The notes: generated by a model not told the origin, from the letters alone. Positions 43,087 through 56,110 are shown, counted from the stretch's first letter. The stretch is DNA of 64,000 nucleotides from Symsagittifera roscoffensis (GCF_963678635.1 NC_087062.1:29908833-29972832), one strand, 5' to 3'. Translations and numbers: made by a program.

Positions 43087-43496
43087 TGAGTTAGGACCGA
43101 GTTGGTTAACTCATAGAGTAATTTCGGATAGGGTACACCGTCTGCTCGTCACGCTATCTTATTTTCGGCCGGATAGATTCGTGCAACTTCTTAGTCTAAT
43201 ACCGATCCTAATCTTACTCTTATACTATCTAGTCTCAGGTTGTTTAACTAGTCTCTGCTAGGCTCAATAGATCTAGGGTATACTGGTTTATTGCGGCTGC
43301 TGAAGTGCTCGGGAGAGTCCAACTAATTTCTAAGTTAAATTCAAATCTCTCTGGTGCTGAAATTACAAGTAACTTCAGCACTTACAAATAAGTGGGTTGT
43401 TAGTTAGATGGATCATGATTGGTTAATATTAAATACTTTACATTGGTAAAATATCTAAATTATCCAATCATAAAATGTAGTCTAGATCAGGTTCCA
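43087..43496 (-). repeat. 5' LTR of element 1
   Basis: 410 bp, indistinguishable by eye from 24622-25031, including the hairpin (43354-43381) and AATAAA (43287-43292). It should contain the active promoter. Confidence 0.93.
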
Positions 43497-43500
43497 TTTT

Positions 43501-45115
43501 CTCTATCCTTAAAAAATTTCCTTTTTTACGTTGCTATTAACCATTTTTAGAATATAGACTCGTTTCGGGTTGAAAACTATCTCAGAACGATTTGTATTGG
43601 TTGTATTCATCGCTACATTTAAGGAAACTCCGCGGTTTTATGGAGAACCCCTAAAACATTCAGTGAAACATGCTAGGTGTCGGAAGCAAGCACAAAATTT
43701 TCCATTTAACGGCTGTTAAGCTTCGGACATGTCCGAGAGTAGATCGCAGCTAAGGAAGATTGCGAAGCGGCCGTTTGCTTCCAACTAAGCCAAGGAAGGA
43801 AAAGAAGTTGAAAATTTTGCGCGGAGTTTTAAAAAAATTTTAAGGTTCAATCGCGAAAATTCCAATTCGTTATTGTAGAATTTTTGTCCCTCCGGAAGTG
43901 TGGTACATATCTAACTCCGAGTTTATATCTAAAGTTTCCATCGATCTTTCTTTTTTGCTACCGATAGAACCGTATTCAAAAGCAACCAATTCAGTTCAAC
44001 TTAACCTGGGCAGTGTTATTTGACCTTGAATTAGTCTGATCTATACCAACAATTAAAGTGTCTGCCTGTCATATGTCAGTTCTAGGCTTTAGTGAATCCT
44101 AGTGGCGTTGGATGAGTGGCAACGTCTCAAGAGGAGGTGTCTCAGAGTGTCAATCAAAAACCAACGAGGAATCTGATGGACCGCAGCAGTAACATTTTCC
44201 CGGCGCTGAAGTCAATGGCGATGGATTCAGCATGCTTAAAAAAAGAAGACCCAAAAGGAAGCGAAGTGCGAAGTCAAAGCTTGAGATGAACATGATGATA
44301 TGAACAAAGTTAAATATCTGTTATTGTTTGCGTGTAATTAGGTCAATATTCCCAGGAAATGCATCCACCAGAACTCAGGGAAGCCTTAATTTGGAAATCT
44401 TAAGGCTAAAATATAACAGCCTCTCTAATAGTGATAATTGGCAACACGAGGGCAAGGCGCATCCAGTGGATTGCTCAAACCTTAGAAAAGGCAGTGACAT
44501 TAGCTTCGAGCCCACTAATAGGCAAACCTGGGTGACACAGACGGCAAGAATACCTGTTTAGTGAGGCTGACATACCATCAAGAGACAACACGATGATCAT
44601 TCTATCGGACATAAAAAGCATCAACAGCCCCCTGTCAAGCATTCCCCGCGCAATCCGCTCACGCCGATTGATTTTAAATACTTTTCAGTCCAAATTCTAC
44701 CAGGAGCGCACCCGCAAGTAACATGCCGAAGCCTATCTTCAAGTACAAGAGTCTAACTCCCCTAAATGCTAACAAGAAAGACTTGCCTGTTGATCTAAAG
44801 ACATGATCTTGTCAAAATCGTCTAAGCGAAAGTCGGCTAACTAACTCGATACAGCTTAAGGGTCAGAGAAGCAAGGCAACAATCTATCTTAATGGGAGTA
44901 TGAGTTGTATGGGAAGGCCTGGACAGTAATGAGGGCATCGCGAAATCCTAAAACGTTCGATGAAACAGGGCTCGGAATCAACTGCAAGCCTACCCTAATT
45001 CTTACTGTATTAAGTATTAGTCGGCTAAGGATATTTCCATGCAAGTGGTGTCAAGTTTCGGGTCTACCAAAGGCTGGATTGCAGCAAAAAACATCAATTT
45101 GCCGTAAACTTTGAA
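43501..45115. other. Higher-GC block of unknown origin
   Basis: This block is visibly less AT-rich than its surroundings and has few homopolymers. The phrase cctaaaac(a/g)ttc followed by tgaaaca occurs near both ends (43651 and 44947), possibly the remains of terminal repeats. Frames are broken throughout. It may be a decayed transposon or pseudogene. I recognise no protein. Confidence 0.3.
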
Positions 45116-47309
45116 GTTCAAAGGCATACTTTTTTAAGGTTCAGATACAGATTTCATTTTAGATAAACTTTTGAGAAAAACGCTAGATTATGGAAAATTT
45201 TTTAGCTCAGCATTTGAGCTAAATTTGAGAAAAATGCCAGCGCATCAGGGATTCAATCTTTTTTAGGTCAGCATTTGTGATAAACATCATAGCAGATACG
45301 ATAGATATCAGATAATTTTAAAAACGACCCACATGAGAGAAAAATGCCAACTCAGAGTTGCATACTTTTTTTAGCTACACATTGTAATCACTGTTAGGAG
45401 AGGTAATCTCTTGGTAATCTGTACTTAGTATAACCTAATCTCTTTTTACAGGAAAGCAAAGATATGAAAATATACGTTAATCCGACATGTTTCATTAATA
45501 TTAACAGTTTGTTTTTCTTTCAATTTTGTTCTTTTTCTTTTGATTCATGTTGTGTCGCTCCAATTGACCCATAAATCTGTAAAACAAGGAAAAAGTATTT
45601 GCAGCATCCATAAGCATCCAAAAAACTGGCCTTTACTAGTAACCGTTTTTTACCGGATTCGAAAAACCAATATAAAATCCGCAGTCAACTAGCAGATTCG
45701 GCGACAAGTGTTTGTCGTGGAATCAACTAACAACAAGAGTTTTTTTTGTTAAAGATATCCGCGATTTGTTACTAGGTTCCGCAAGTTTTTGCTACTTAAT
45801 TTTTTTGCTGTATTATTTTGAGCTACACTATGCTTTTACCCCTTGTCTATGGATTTCTCATCAAAAGCACCGATTGAACAAATGATGAAAAGAAACAGAC
45901 TTATTGGGGATTGCGCCACATTTATTTTAAGCATCTGCGATCAACACGAAAAGGTACAATTCAGGCTGTTCATATTTTTTAAATTCAACTTGAAAAATGG
46001 TATTGCAAAATATTTGTGCAATTCTTTCAGTGAAATAATAAGTGGATATTTTAGGAGAAAAATATTGAGAAGTTTTACTTCAAAGGAGAATTCGATAAAT
46101 CATTTAATCATATCTGCGCTAGCTTTTTTTGAATAGCCCAACTGTGCGATCGATAAATTGCCATATAAGAATGTAAATTTTCAAAAAAGTTTCAAATTAA
46201 ATTTGTTTTTTTCCCGGGCAGTAATTTTTTTTACTTTTGCGACCGAGTGTTGATATTTTCAAAGTGTCGCGTTCAAAATTGGCTATTTCCAGACTGTCGC
46301 GACCTCAATTTGGGTTTTCAAGATGTTGCATACCAAGGAAAAGTGTGACTGACCGGCTCGACCCAGAAAAATTTATCTGCGACCGACGCGACAGAAGAAA
46401 ACCTAACCGCGAACGACGCGACCGAAAAATAAATTAACCGCGACCGGCGCCCATCCCCAACGGAGGCAGTTTTTTTCTAGATAGAAAAGTTATAAGATTA
46501 ATTACCCAAATTTTTTCGTTTTTTTTTGTACAGAAATGATCTATTTTTTTCTTGTTTTTTTTTCGCTTGCGATTAACAAGAGCTATCAAACTGGAATACA
46601 GATTTTTTTGGGTAAACAACTTCTTTAACAGAATCACTTAAATCACTTGTATCTTGGTTCATAATGAAATCAAACTTCTATGCGCTCCCAGCTAACCTAA
46701 CCTGGAGGTAACAAAAATGCCTGGGACTGCAATTGTCCTTGGTTCGAATATTATCAGGAAAATATCTGTTTCAAATAAAATTGTCGGCAATTACGTGTCT
46801 GTTTATCTGCTGTCGGCTTAGTTGTGACATCCAGAAATAGTTTTTGTTTGCTGCTTCCTTTTTTTTAAATAAGTTTTTAATGTTTGAATTACTTCTACAA
46901 TTTTTAATTTTACTTACCCTGACTTTGTGTTTTTTGTTTCGCTAAAAAAAAGTTCCTCGGCCCAAATTATTTCAGCCTATTCTTCATCGGTTTAAGGACC
47001 TAATTTTTGGTTGTTTCAAGGAAAAACAGTTTTAAAACTCCCCTTCACACTGTTCAAAGTGATTGTATGTTTACAAATGCGCTTGTTGAATTTTTTTTTT
47101 TGGATATGAAAAATTATTTTCAAAATTATTGGAAAAATTTAGTTTTTCTCAGAAAATTCTACTGATTTTCAAGAAAGGTTGATCAATTGAAAGACCACTT
47201 AATCCCCTGTTTGCCTGTACATTCCCCTGTTGTCTTTTCTTACTTGACCCTTGTGTTTACAGCTTTCGAAAAAGTCTGTGGTGGAGTATTTGACCCATAA
47301 TTTTCATTT
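45116..47309. other. Intergenic, degraded repeats
   Basis: Contains a degenerate short repeat (agctcagcatttg..gagaaaaatgcca) at 45180-45360, a decayed relative of the GGATTCCGCAA element around 45650-45790, a segment rich in cgcgacc at 46240-46450, and a tRNA-like B-box (ggttcgaatatt) near 46741. No gene is supported. Confidence 0.4.
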
Positions 47310-48030
47310 TTTTGTTTCCTCGGAAACTACCCATCTCAAGTTTGAGTGTTTGTTTTCAATGGATAGAGCGGTTTTGAAAAGCTCCATGCACGAGCATCTA
47401 TGCTCAATTTTTTGATTTTTTGACCGTTTTGTAAACGTTTTGAATATTCTCTAGAACTACTCTGCCATATCTGAGATTTTTTGGTTGAGTTCAAAGAACG
47501 GTTTGTGGAAAGCTCATTTGCTTATAAGACTATTCCCAAATTTTTCTGATGCCAAAACTTATGGCCCTCGGAAAAGTCAAAATTTTTGACTTTTCTCTAG
47601 AACTACCGTCCCAGATCTGCGATTAGGTTCAATCGATGTTACAGGTTGAGTGATTCCCTCTGCTTAAACAGCTGAGCCCTATTTTTTCAAACAAAAATCA
47701 ATGGTTCTCGAAATGTCCTTTTTTATTTGTTGACCGCTTTTTGCACGTTTTTCTCAGATTTTGCCGCCAAATCTGTTATCATAGGTTTAATCGAAACAAC
47801 AAATTGTTGAAAGCCTACTTTTATAATTGGCTATGCCCAGTTTGGTTAAGAAAATAAATATGGCCTTCACACAATTCAAGAAGTTGCCAATTATCAGGTT
47901 GTGCTCAATCGAGAAACCAGGTTTTGGGAATATTCTCTGCTTTCCTAAAACTTACACAATCAAATCTGAGATGAATAGTTGAAATGAAAGAACCGGTTGC
48001 TATAATGGTTTCTGCAGAATCTGCGACTGT
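47310..48030. repeat. Degenerate ~140-160-bp tandem array
   Basis: About five diverged units. Each contains (g/c)aactacc or similar, then atctgagatt, then gttcaatcga, then gaaagc, as seen near 47325, 47453, 47595, 47755 and 47945. Related fragments lie near 6710 and 7100. Confidence 0.45.
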
Positions 48031-51000
48031 TTAATTTTGTGAAAGAGAAGTGTTATCACCTTGGGAAAATTGAGAATCTAGATTTTTTTCTTTTCACGCA
48101 CTTTAATAGAGAAACTACTAACATTTGGGACAAAACCCACATTTTGAAATTGTATTTTCTGCTGTGTCGCATCAGTATAACAAATTCATTCAATATCAAA
48201 CACATACATCTGCCTGGAGACATACTCAAATTTTGTTTCACCTAATTTTTTTCTATGTATAGAAGTTTTTCGATGTTTTTTATATTAGTGTTCGCTTTGC
48301 TTCTTTTTATTACAAATAAGCTTTTTCAAGTTTGTATGAAAAGGTTTCTTTGCACTTGGTCTAGATGTAACACGGTTGCACCCTAAGGTCTGATGTTCGA
48401 TTACGGGTCGGAAGTGTTTTGTTTTTGTCATAAATGATGTTTTTTGAAACATTGAAATGTATAACTTTCGTGTGTCTTTTTTTGGCTCAAGTTCCAAAAC
48501 CTGGTTTGTTTTCGTTGTTTTTTTATTAATAACAGTCGTTCTGCTACTTTTAATCTACCAATTTAAATCCATTTTAGTGGTTTTTTCATTGATTATAGTT
48601 TCAGCTCATGGCTTTTTTAAAGTTTTTGCTCAGTAGGCGTCTATCCAAATCCAAGTTTTGTCGGCTTAGCGGCCGCTCGGTGAATGATAATAAAGATCTA
48701 AAAAATTGAGTTTTTTTTCTAACTAATTTTCCGAGTTTGTGATTTTTTCCCATTTCTGTTCACTTGCATCGCTTCATCTGCATTCATATTTGAATCTAAT
48801 TTATCTGAAACGGCAGTATTGGGGCAAAATTTTTTTTACTTGAAAACGAAAATTGGGTTCGAATAATGCGAAATCTGGAAAATTTTAAACTTGTTTCTCA
48901 ATTAAAATTTTCAAGGCATGAAAATGAAGCAAAGTCAAACTTTAGACCAGGGCAAACTAATAACACCCGGGCAAAATCCCAAATTTTCTGTCCTCTAACA
49001 ACTGAAATAGCTTTTGAGAACATCAAATAGAAAAAGTAAATAGCATTTTCTTTAAGAAAAAAAACTTGTAAATTTTAAAAACTTTTCTAAACTCCCTTTC
49101 TCACATGCAAAGCACAAAGTAATGCTTTCACGAATAGTAATTTTTCAAAAGCAGCAAAAAAAACTAAATTCAAATTAGAACGATTTTTGAGTAGAATTAG
49201 GTAAGCCGGTTAAACGTTATATCTGACGTATGAATATACTTTCATTGTACCATACTAGCCAAGTTCGCAGATTTAAAGTTCCTCTATTTTTGTCACAATT
49301 TTACTAAAAGAGGCTTGCTAAAAACACAAAAATTATCCGAAGAAAAAACACTGCAAGTATCGAGTACAAATAATTTGTCACTTTTTTGAAAGTCGAAACA
49401 AAAAAGCTGCTTGAAATTATTTCAGAATCAATGCCTCTTTTTGGCCAGTCCCATTTTACTTTCTGCATTTAGTGTTTTTTTAATCATTTGGTCTTATGAT
49501 TACTATCAATTTCATGTGATTATGAAAATTTTATTTGACAACAATTTTTTCCTTTCAATTTTCATCAGTTTGGTGGAATAACTAAAAAAAAATCTTAAAA
49601 CAATTTTGTTTTTGATTAATTTGAAATTTAAAGCTCTTTTCTCCGCTCCTGCAGACTTTTGCAATTTTATTGTTTTCCTTTTGTCCAGTTTATAAGAAAC
49701 TTGGCACGCGGACTAGTTAGGTTGTGACAAACGTTTTTAGTTTTATATTTAACAATATTTAACATTACACCATAAAATTGATGCTCGTGCGAGATGGGAG
49801 AAGGAAAAGAGCCTAGCTGAGATGCAGGAAGCAAAATAACAAAACTGTTCGTATCAGGGTAAAGCCCCAAAAGTTTCGACTGCCTTTTGAAGTACCCTTA
49901 ATAAATATTTTCACAATTCTTGAATGATTTAAAAATACTGTTGATGAGTTTACCCACACACGTAATTAATTATGTTTCGAATCAATTAGGAATAACTAAA
50001 CTCGCTGCAAAAGCTATGCATTGATAACAAAATGTTTACTAGCGTCCAATAATCATCCTAATTTGCTAGTTTTGAAACACCAGAAAATGATTGCAAGGAG
50101 TTTATTATTTTTGAGTGCAGCATGTAATTTCATTTCAGATGGTATAGAAACATTATCCGTTAAAAACGGTTAAATACGAGGTCAAAATTGATCTGAATAC
50201 ATTAACGTAACCAAGCAGAAATACTCTGTCATTTTTTTGAACATCTGAGAGAAAAATGAAATAGCACATAGATTACTCCAAATTGGCATTGTTGGCACTT
50301 TGGATTTCCCTGAACTTTAAATAAAACTGACTGTAGAGCCAAGTATTCTTAAACTCAACTTAAAAACTTTGATAATTTTTAGCTGTTGTTTATATATATA
50401 TTTTTTCAATTTGGTTAGTCTGATGTGCGGTCAGTAAGCATACAACCAAAATTTCATACTCGTCAGCATGCAGACAAACATGACCCTTTAAAAAACAGTT
50501 GGAGGAGTTATTTTGAACTAATCGCAAAAAATGGTTAATTCTTCGAACCAAAATTAATTATTTAGAGTTTACAATTGATCATTTTGAAAACCCAAACTGC
50601 TTATAAATGTCCGTGGAGTCAAATGTTAGTTTTTGTTCAGCAAAAATAGCTTTATAATAAAAACTTTGAAAATTTTGACTTTTTGATGACCTGTCTATTC
50701 AGTTGATTTTCTCCTTGCTGCAATGCAGCCAATTAATCTGAACAATAGCTAGAAAAAAAACAAACAACCGGGTTGACCGAAAAAGCTTGTCACACAAGTT
50801 TCATATACGAACAAGGATAGCCGGTTACAGTGCAATATTTTTTTTTCAATTTAGTGTAGTTTCTTCTGCGTGGTGTGAAAAAAGATCTGACATAAAAAAA
50901 ATAATTTGAGCATCCTTGACAGTCATAGTTACGTAGGCAAACCACACAACAGTATTTGGAAAAAAAAATATTAGAAAAACAAAAAAAAATCACAATGATT

Positions 51001-51114
51001 ATGATTATCAAATGGGCAAAAGTTGGTGTTGGTAGGTCTCAATAGGGCTCTCACAATTCACAAATTACACAGTTAAGCCTCGTAATGTTTTTCCCGGAAT
51101 TTTGAAATTTTCGT
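48031..51114. other. Intergenic, no gene seen
   Basis: AT-rich. Includes R1 fragments near 49310-49410, 49838-49890 and 50165-50235, a B-box-like gttcgattacggg near 48400, and an isolated EnSpm-type end (cagttaagcctcgtaatg) ending near 51089 with no partner found. Confidence 0.4.
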
Positions 51115-51528
51115 TTGGAATGTTTTGTTCTGGAATTTATTTTTATGAAATTATATGACGTGTCTGGAGGTCAACCTTGGGCAAGCACTGCAGCTAACAC
51201 AACGATTCTGCACTTGTTGCAAAAGTTGGAACAACAAGACAAAAAGGATAAACAGAGTTTACTTAAATTTATAAAAGTTTCAATACTAATTGTACTGGTT
51301 CTTTTCGTTTTGTACCACAAAATTAAATCTTCTCAATTAAATCAGAACTGCTCTTTCTGTAGTCCCCGGAGACTAAAAGCAAATTATAGTTCACAAAAGG
51401 CATTAAACGAACGGGGGGTTTTGTTTTATTTTTTTTTTCCAGTTGGTGCATATATAGTGACCCTGGGTCACAATTCATTGCCTAACTGTCACTATAAATC
51501 CATCGGGGAGACAGGATATGAAAACTGA
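51115..51528 (+). CDS. Possible 137-codon ORF with a membrane segment (weak)
   Basis: Of the intergenic ORFs this is the most protein-like: a polar segment with a Lys/Gln-rich helix (LLQKLEQQDKKDKQSLLKF) followed by a membrane stretch (VSILIVLVLFVLYHK). The last third looks random, and a possible acceptor (tctttctgtag) lies within it, so any real coding part may end early. No homologue recognised and no neighbouring exon confirmed. Confidence 0.25.
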   Translation: MECFVLEFIFMKLYDVSGGQPWASTAANTTILHLLQKLEQQDKKDKQSLLKFIKVSILIVLVLFVLYHKIKSSQLNQNCSFCSPRRLKANYSSQKALNERGVLFYFFFPVGAYIVTLGHNSLPNCHYKSIGETGYEN

Positions 51529-52639
51529 AGATAAGTGATCTGGAAGCCGACGGGGATACAAGCCGACAAATAATGAGGCTTTCAGTTTAAATAAAATATT
51601 GCATAACATTTAACAAAAGTATGAGTTAAGATCATAGTTTTTCTCTCGTCATATTTTTCTGTCGTAATGTTTCAAAAAAAAAAGATTAAATGTTTTGGAA
51701 CTGAGGGAAAATTAGATAGACATCATGTAACAAGTTGTCTTGTTTTTTACAACTTTACATACCTGCATTCGCATTGATTGATAGTCTTCTCAGCCATTTT
51801 ATTGGAATCATTGTCTGCTGCTCTTTTTGCAAACTGCAGACTGGGCCAAAAGTATAGCCACGAAAAGCAAACAGCAAATTGAATAAAAGCGAAGCATGGA
51901 CAAAACTCAACATGGTGAAGTTTTCTATCACGTATTTTCTCATAACCTCAATTGAAGATGTTTTTGAATTTTAACAGATCGATGCTATCATCCAACCTCT
52001 TAATAGCCTAATTTAACCTTAGTAGCATAATAATGGAAGAGACGCCAAATCTCGCTTTCCATGCAATCGAACAACTTTTTCTGAGGGTGAGCATCACAGA
52101 ACTTAGCGGAATCAGAAGTTTTTACGCTGAGCTAAAAAAAAATCGAGAACATCAAGTGTAAAAATAAGCTTTTCCTGAAATTTGAAGAAAAAACTAAATG
52201 TCTATTTACATTCTCGAGCTCTGAATAAAACAATAAAATTACTCTATTTTTCCAAAGAAAAACTTTGCTTGCATGTTTCTAGAAAAATTTAAGAGTTGTT
52301 CGGGCGGCAAACATGGGTTTGGATGCTGTGAAATAGTACCAAACAGCACGAACGTATCTTTGTTCTTTTTCTAGAACCAGAGGATTTGAAAAAAAAATAC
52401 AATCGCCGGCGAACTTTTGTAATAAGTGAACGCGCCATACTTCTTTTTAATAGACTAGGAGATTTTGCCAGATATAAGCAAACAGTAGTGTCAATAAAAT
52501 GATTTAGATGTTCTTTTTCATAAAAAAGGATGTGAGCCTCTTTGATAGTCAAAAATGAGCAAATGTTTTATTATCGTTAATTTTATTGAAATTCTAAGAC
52601 TCACTAAGTGTTTTGGTTTCTTTTTTGTATATCAACACA
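51529..52639. other. Intergenic, no gene seen
   Basis: AT-rich sequence without a supported gene or clear repeat. Confidence 0.4.
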
Positions 52640-53420
52640 TTTTTTTGAAGAAAGTGACGAAATATTTGTGCCCGGGTTTTTTTTGTCTCCCGGGAAATTC
52701 CGACTTTTGAACTAGGTATTATTGAGGTTTTTTCATATAATCTAAAATATAGTGATCTCTTGGGATCACAAACAAAAAGATATGGGTATTTGAAAATTGC
52801 TAATTTTGTGAAATTGAGATAATTAATGCGTTATATTTTCGTGCTATTATTTTTGAGCTATTGAAGCGTAGGTGGCGAACAAACCATTCCTAATTTAATT
52901 GAGACAAGCGTTTTGCTCTAAATAATGCCCTTTTAGGCCTTGTTCCTTGCGTCTGGGGGATAAAATGAAGAAGAAAAAAGTGGAAGAAATTTTTTAAATA
53001 TATTTTGTCGTGATACCATAACTTTATCGTTGCTCTTAGAGCTGCGTATAACTTTGTTCAAAAGTTTTTGAGAGCACAGATTTTTTTCCGGTTTTTGAAG
53101 AAAGTGATGGAATATTCGAGCTCGTGGTAGTTTATTTTTTTTTTCAGTTAAATTTTGACATTTTTAGTAGCCATTTATGACAAATTTTTTTTATATCAGC
53201 CAAAAAGTATTGCTGGCATGAACTCAAGCTTTTGAAAAAGTTCTTTTTTTTCTGTGATCATTTATGGCAAGTTATGGGGGCTTAGAGACAGCCAACTTTG
53301 GCAATTTGGGACAATTAACGAGTGACATTAATTTCGCGCTATTAAAACGCCAGCGCGGCGATTTAACTCGTTTAAGAAATCATTCCCTATTAGTTGAAGC
53401 AGGTTATTTGTCTTTAGGTT
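52640..53420 (-). repeat. Two partial R1 copies
   Basis: Landmark blocks in reverse orientation appear twice: gaaatatttgtgcccggg..ttccgac at 52660-52710, and gaatattcgagctcg..attttgacat at 53110-53160. Each is followed by the tttatatcag/catataat segment, the gccaactttggcaattt-type segment and gcgctatt. Confidence 0.45.
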
Positions 53421-53559
53421 ACTAAGGGCAAAATCTTTCACTTAAACTTTATGGAAACTTAATAGCGTGTAGGGGGGATGAATAGCGTGTAGGAGGATGA
53501 TAAAAAATATATCAAAATTTTTTTCATAAAAAAAAGGTTCATTGGTTTTTTTTGAAAAA

Positions 53560-54115
53560 TGCATCCACTGTTTTTAGACAAACACTGCTAAAAAGGACGT
53601 CAGAACATTCAAGGAATTCAGGAAATTCACCCTGATACGAGTAGTCATGTTGTTCCGACTTTCAAAGAAAACGGAATATTTATGTTTGGGTTGGTTATTT
53701 TTCTTCAGTCAATTTTCGGCGATCGAAATAATAGTTTGCAACAAAACATTTTATACCCCATTGAAGATATCGATTTCTTGAAATCAACTGTAAAAACATA
53801 TTTTATCTCCAATCATTTTTGGTAATATTATAGAGTTTGAAAATTACCAATTTGGTCATGCTCTGGACTAATTTATGCGCGCTTTGAAGATTTCATTCAT
53901 AATGCTGAAAGCTTAACACGAATTATTTATGCGTGGTGATTTATCCCGCACAACAAAATCGTTTCAAATTGAATTGAGGCTAGCTAATCGGTCGTATTAA
54001 TTTCGTACAACTCAAGTTTTTGCAATTGATCTTGGATATTCTTACCAAAATTTTTAGTTTTTCAATATTTTTTTAATAGGGCTTTGCAATGTATACGAGC
54101 AGTCTTGTTAACACT
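53560..54115 (-). repeat. R1 repeat, most complete copy
   Basis: Contains all R1 landmarks in reverse orientation without interruption, from gttccgactttcaaag through tttatgcgcgctttga, ataatgctgaaagc, cgcacaacaaaatcgttt and aattgaattgaggct to gagcagtcttgttaacac. It supplies the empty-site sequence for the EnSpm insertion at 22033. Confidence 0.6.
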
Positions 54116-54116
54116 T

Positions 54117-54452
54117 AAAATTTGACACTGACGCTTCCCCCCTCAGGAGTTCGACCCCCTGCCGACCCAAAGGGTCCCCCTTTGTAGTATTTTGAGATAT
54201 CTAGTTTTGGCTGACTGACCTTAAATTTTTTCTAAAGGCGCCTTCCTATCCTAATTTTGAGAGGGAAGCGCGCGCCGCAAAAAAACGCAATTTTTTGGTC
54301 AAAATTTTCCAAAAAAGGCCTAATAACGCGGTTTTTTTTGTCCTTTTCTTTCAAAAATTTGGTCGATCTAAAAAAAATTGGCAAAATTTTCAAATTTTTT
54401 TGTGAAAAATTGCCCCCCCCCCCCTCGAAAAATTCCTAGATCCGCGCCTGAG
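54117..54452. repeat. Degraded hAT MITE copy
   Basis: Colinear with 15570-15958: caggagttcgaccccc, cgacccaaagggt, tttttctaaaggcgcctt, gagagggaagcgcgcgcc, and a C-run then attcctagatccgcgcctg. The left TIR is missing. It abuts an R1 copy. Confidence 0.6.
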
Positions 54453-55924
54453 TACACTCAACTTCAATTTGCTTGTAACCCCACGATTGCTTCCTTAGAA
54501 TACGTGCTGTTAAGGTCTTTACATCGAACAGTTTCCGTATCCCTGATTGAAACCTTAAGCAACTATCACAAATGTGAATCATAAATATTTGAGGTTTTGA
54601 CTAAATCAGGTAAATCAGTACTATTTCACCATCAGTACTGTTTCACCCTAACAAAGGTCTATTTTTTGAACTTTGAGGAAAACCATACAATTGTATTTAT
54701 GGACCTAGAATATGTATAAATTTTGAATTTTCTTTGCATTTCATACTAAAAATCTTCAATTTTTTCCAGTAATTTTGAAACAAAATTTTTGGTTAAAAAA
54801 CTCAATAACTCGTCGTTCTAAGATCGTCAGTGATCCCCGACAATATCCATGGATGCTTCCATTATTGATTATAATCCATTTGAAAAAGTTCGCTGCCTGG
54901 AATTTCTTTTGAATTTCAGTGAAAATCAATAAATCAACTTTGATTGAATTATGAACGAGTTGGCAAATTGAACCGTTGTGTTTTTAAGCTATTGTCGATT
55001 TGAAGTTATCAAGACTACTTGAAGAGAATTTCTTGATCAATTCATTATTCGCTTTTTCAATGTTTTGCATAACTTAATCCATGTGAAAAGTTCAAAAACG
55101 CCAGTACGCTTGCGAGCAGCCCAAAAGTTTCGGACCGCGTTCAATTTCCAGAAAAAGTTATAGACGAATGTGAAAACATCGGAAATATATAATTTTTGAT
55201 AATTATTTAATGCTTTTGTTATATAAGGGGAGGGGCATGTACGTACGGCGTGTACGGATAACTATTAAAAATTAGCTTTCCCACAAAGTTTCATTAACAT
55301 CAGAATATAGAAGAGCAATTATTTTAATTATTTTATAGAAAAATTAATGCTTGAAAAATAAATTTTGCTACACATGCTAAAATTAAAACTTTTAAAACAA
55401 TTTTTTTGACAACGAGATAACTTTCTTCGAATTTTTTTGTTTCAGTTCGATTCAAGACTTAACGGTTCTCTTCAAAAATTTCTGGCTCAAAAAATAAGTG
55501 TTATTAAAAAACTTGTTTTTCGTAACAATGCAATTTTCGGTCTGTAGATATTGGAAAAATTTTGCAAGAAATAAATATTTTCAATTAACAACGTTTTTTT
55601 TAATATCTAATACTTTTTATGACTACTTTTTTGACTGCAATTGTGTATAGTTTCTGTCCGGACTTCTTTTTTTCGCCCGTTTTCGAGAAAGCAAATAAAT
55701 GTGTTTTGCAAGATTTTTTTCCCGCATCAATGTCTCTTCATTGGTCAGAATTTTTCATAATTGAAAAAATAATGACAAAAAAATTTTCCCAGATGAAAAA
55801 TTTTGATCAATGAGGAGACATTGAAGCGGAAAAAAACTCTCGCAAAAACATTATTTTTAAGGGCTTACAGAATTTATTGGAATCTCGGAAGTTAAATCTA
55901 GCAGAACAGAAGTACCATCATTTA
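54453..55924. other. Intergenic, no gene seen
   Basis: AT-rich sequence. No supported gene or repeat boundary. Confidence 0.4.
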
Positions 55925-56110
55925 AGAAAAGTGAAAACAAATCGATTATAATGGATTTTCGTGGTCTAAAATGTTGTAATTATAATCGATTCCGATGTTA
56001 CCTTCAGACAACAAAATTGGACTAAAAATGGATTTAAATCCATTTTTTCTCGTCAAAACAAAATGCATTATAATTCATTTTGAATCCATTATAATGGATT
56101 TTATAATAAG
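55925..56110. repeat. ataatggatt-rich inverted repeat
   Basis: Carries aaaagtgaaaacaaatcgat and multiple forward and reverse copies of ataatggatt/aatccattat. The first phrase matches the arm of the palindromic MITE at 56625-56813, so the two are related. Confidence 0.45.

Larger units (their letters stand above)
24622..43496 (-). mobile_element. Complete 18.9-kb Ty3/gypsy-type LTR retroelement with envelope and extra genes
   Basis: Bounded by 410-bp direct repeats starting TG and ending CA, flanked by TTTT on both sides (24618-24621 and 43497-43500; consistent with a 4-bp target duplication, but low-complexity). All long ORFs read on the minus strand. The order is 5' LTR, leader, 155-aa basic ORF, gag-pol, two tiny hydrophobic ORFs, an ATG-less frame, an envelope-like gene, a 601-aa ORF and the 3' LTR. 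The Pol order (protease, RT, RNase H, integrase) and DD35E spacing place it in Ty3/gypsy (Metaviridae). It is far longer than the 5-10 kb usual for the group. By hand comparison the two LTRs are identical, so insertion is very recent and the element could still be active. Confidence 0.93.
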
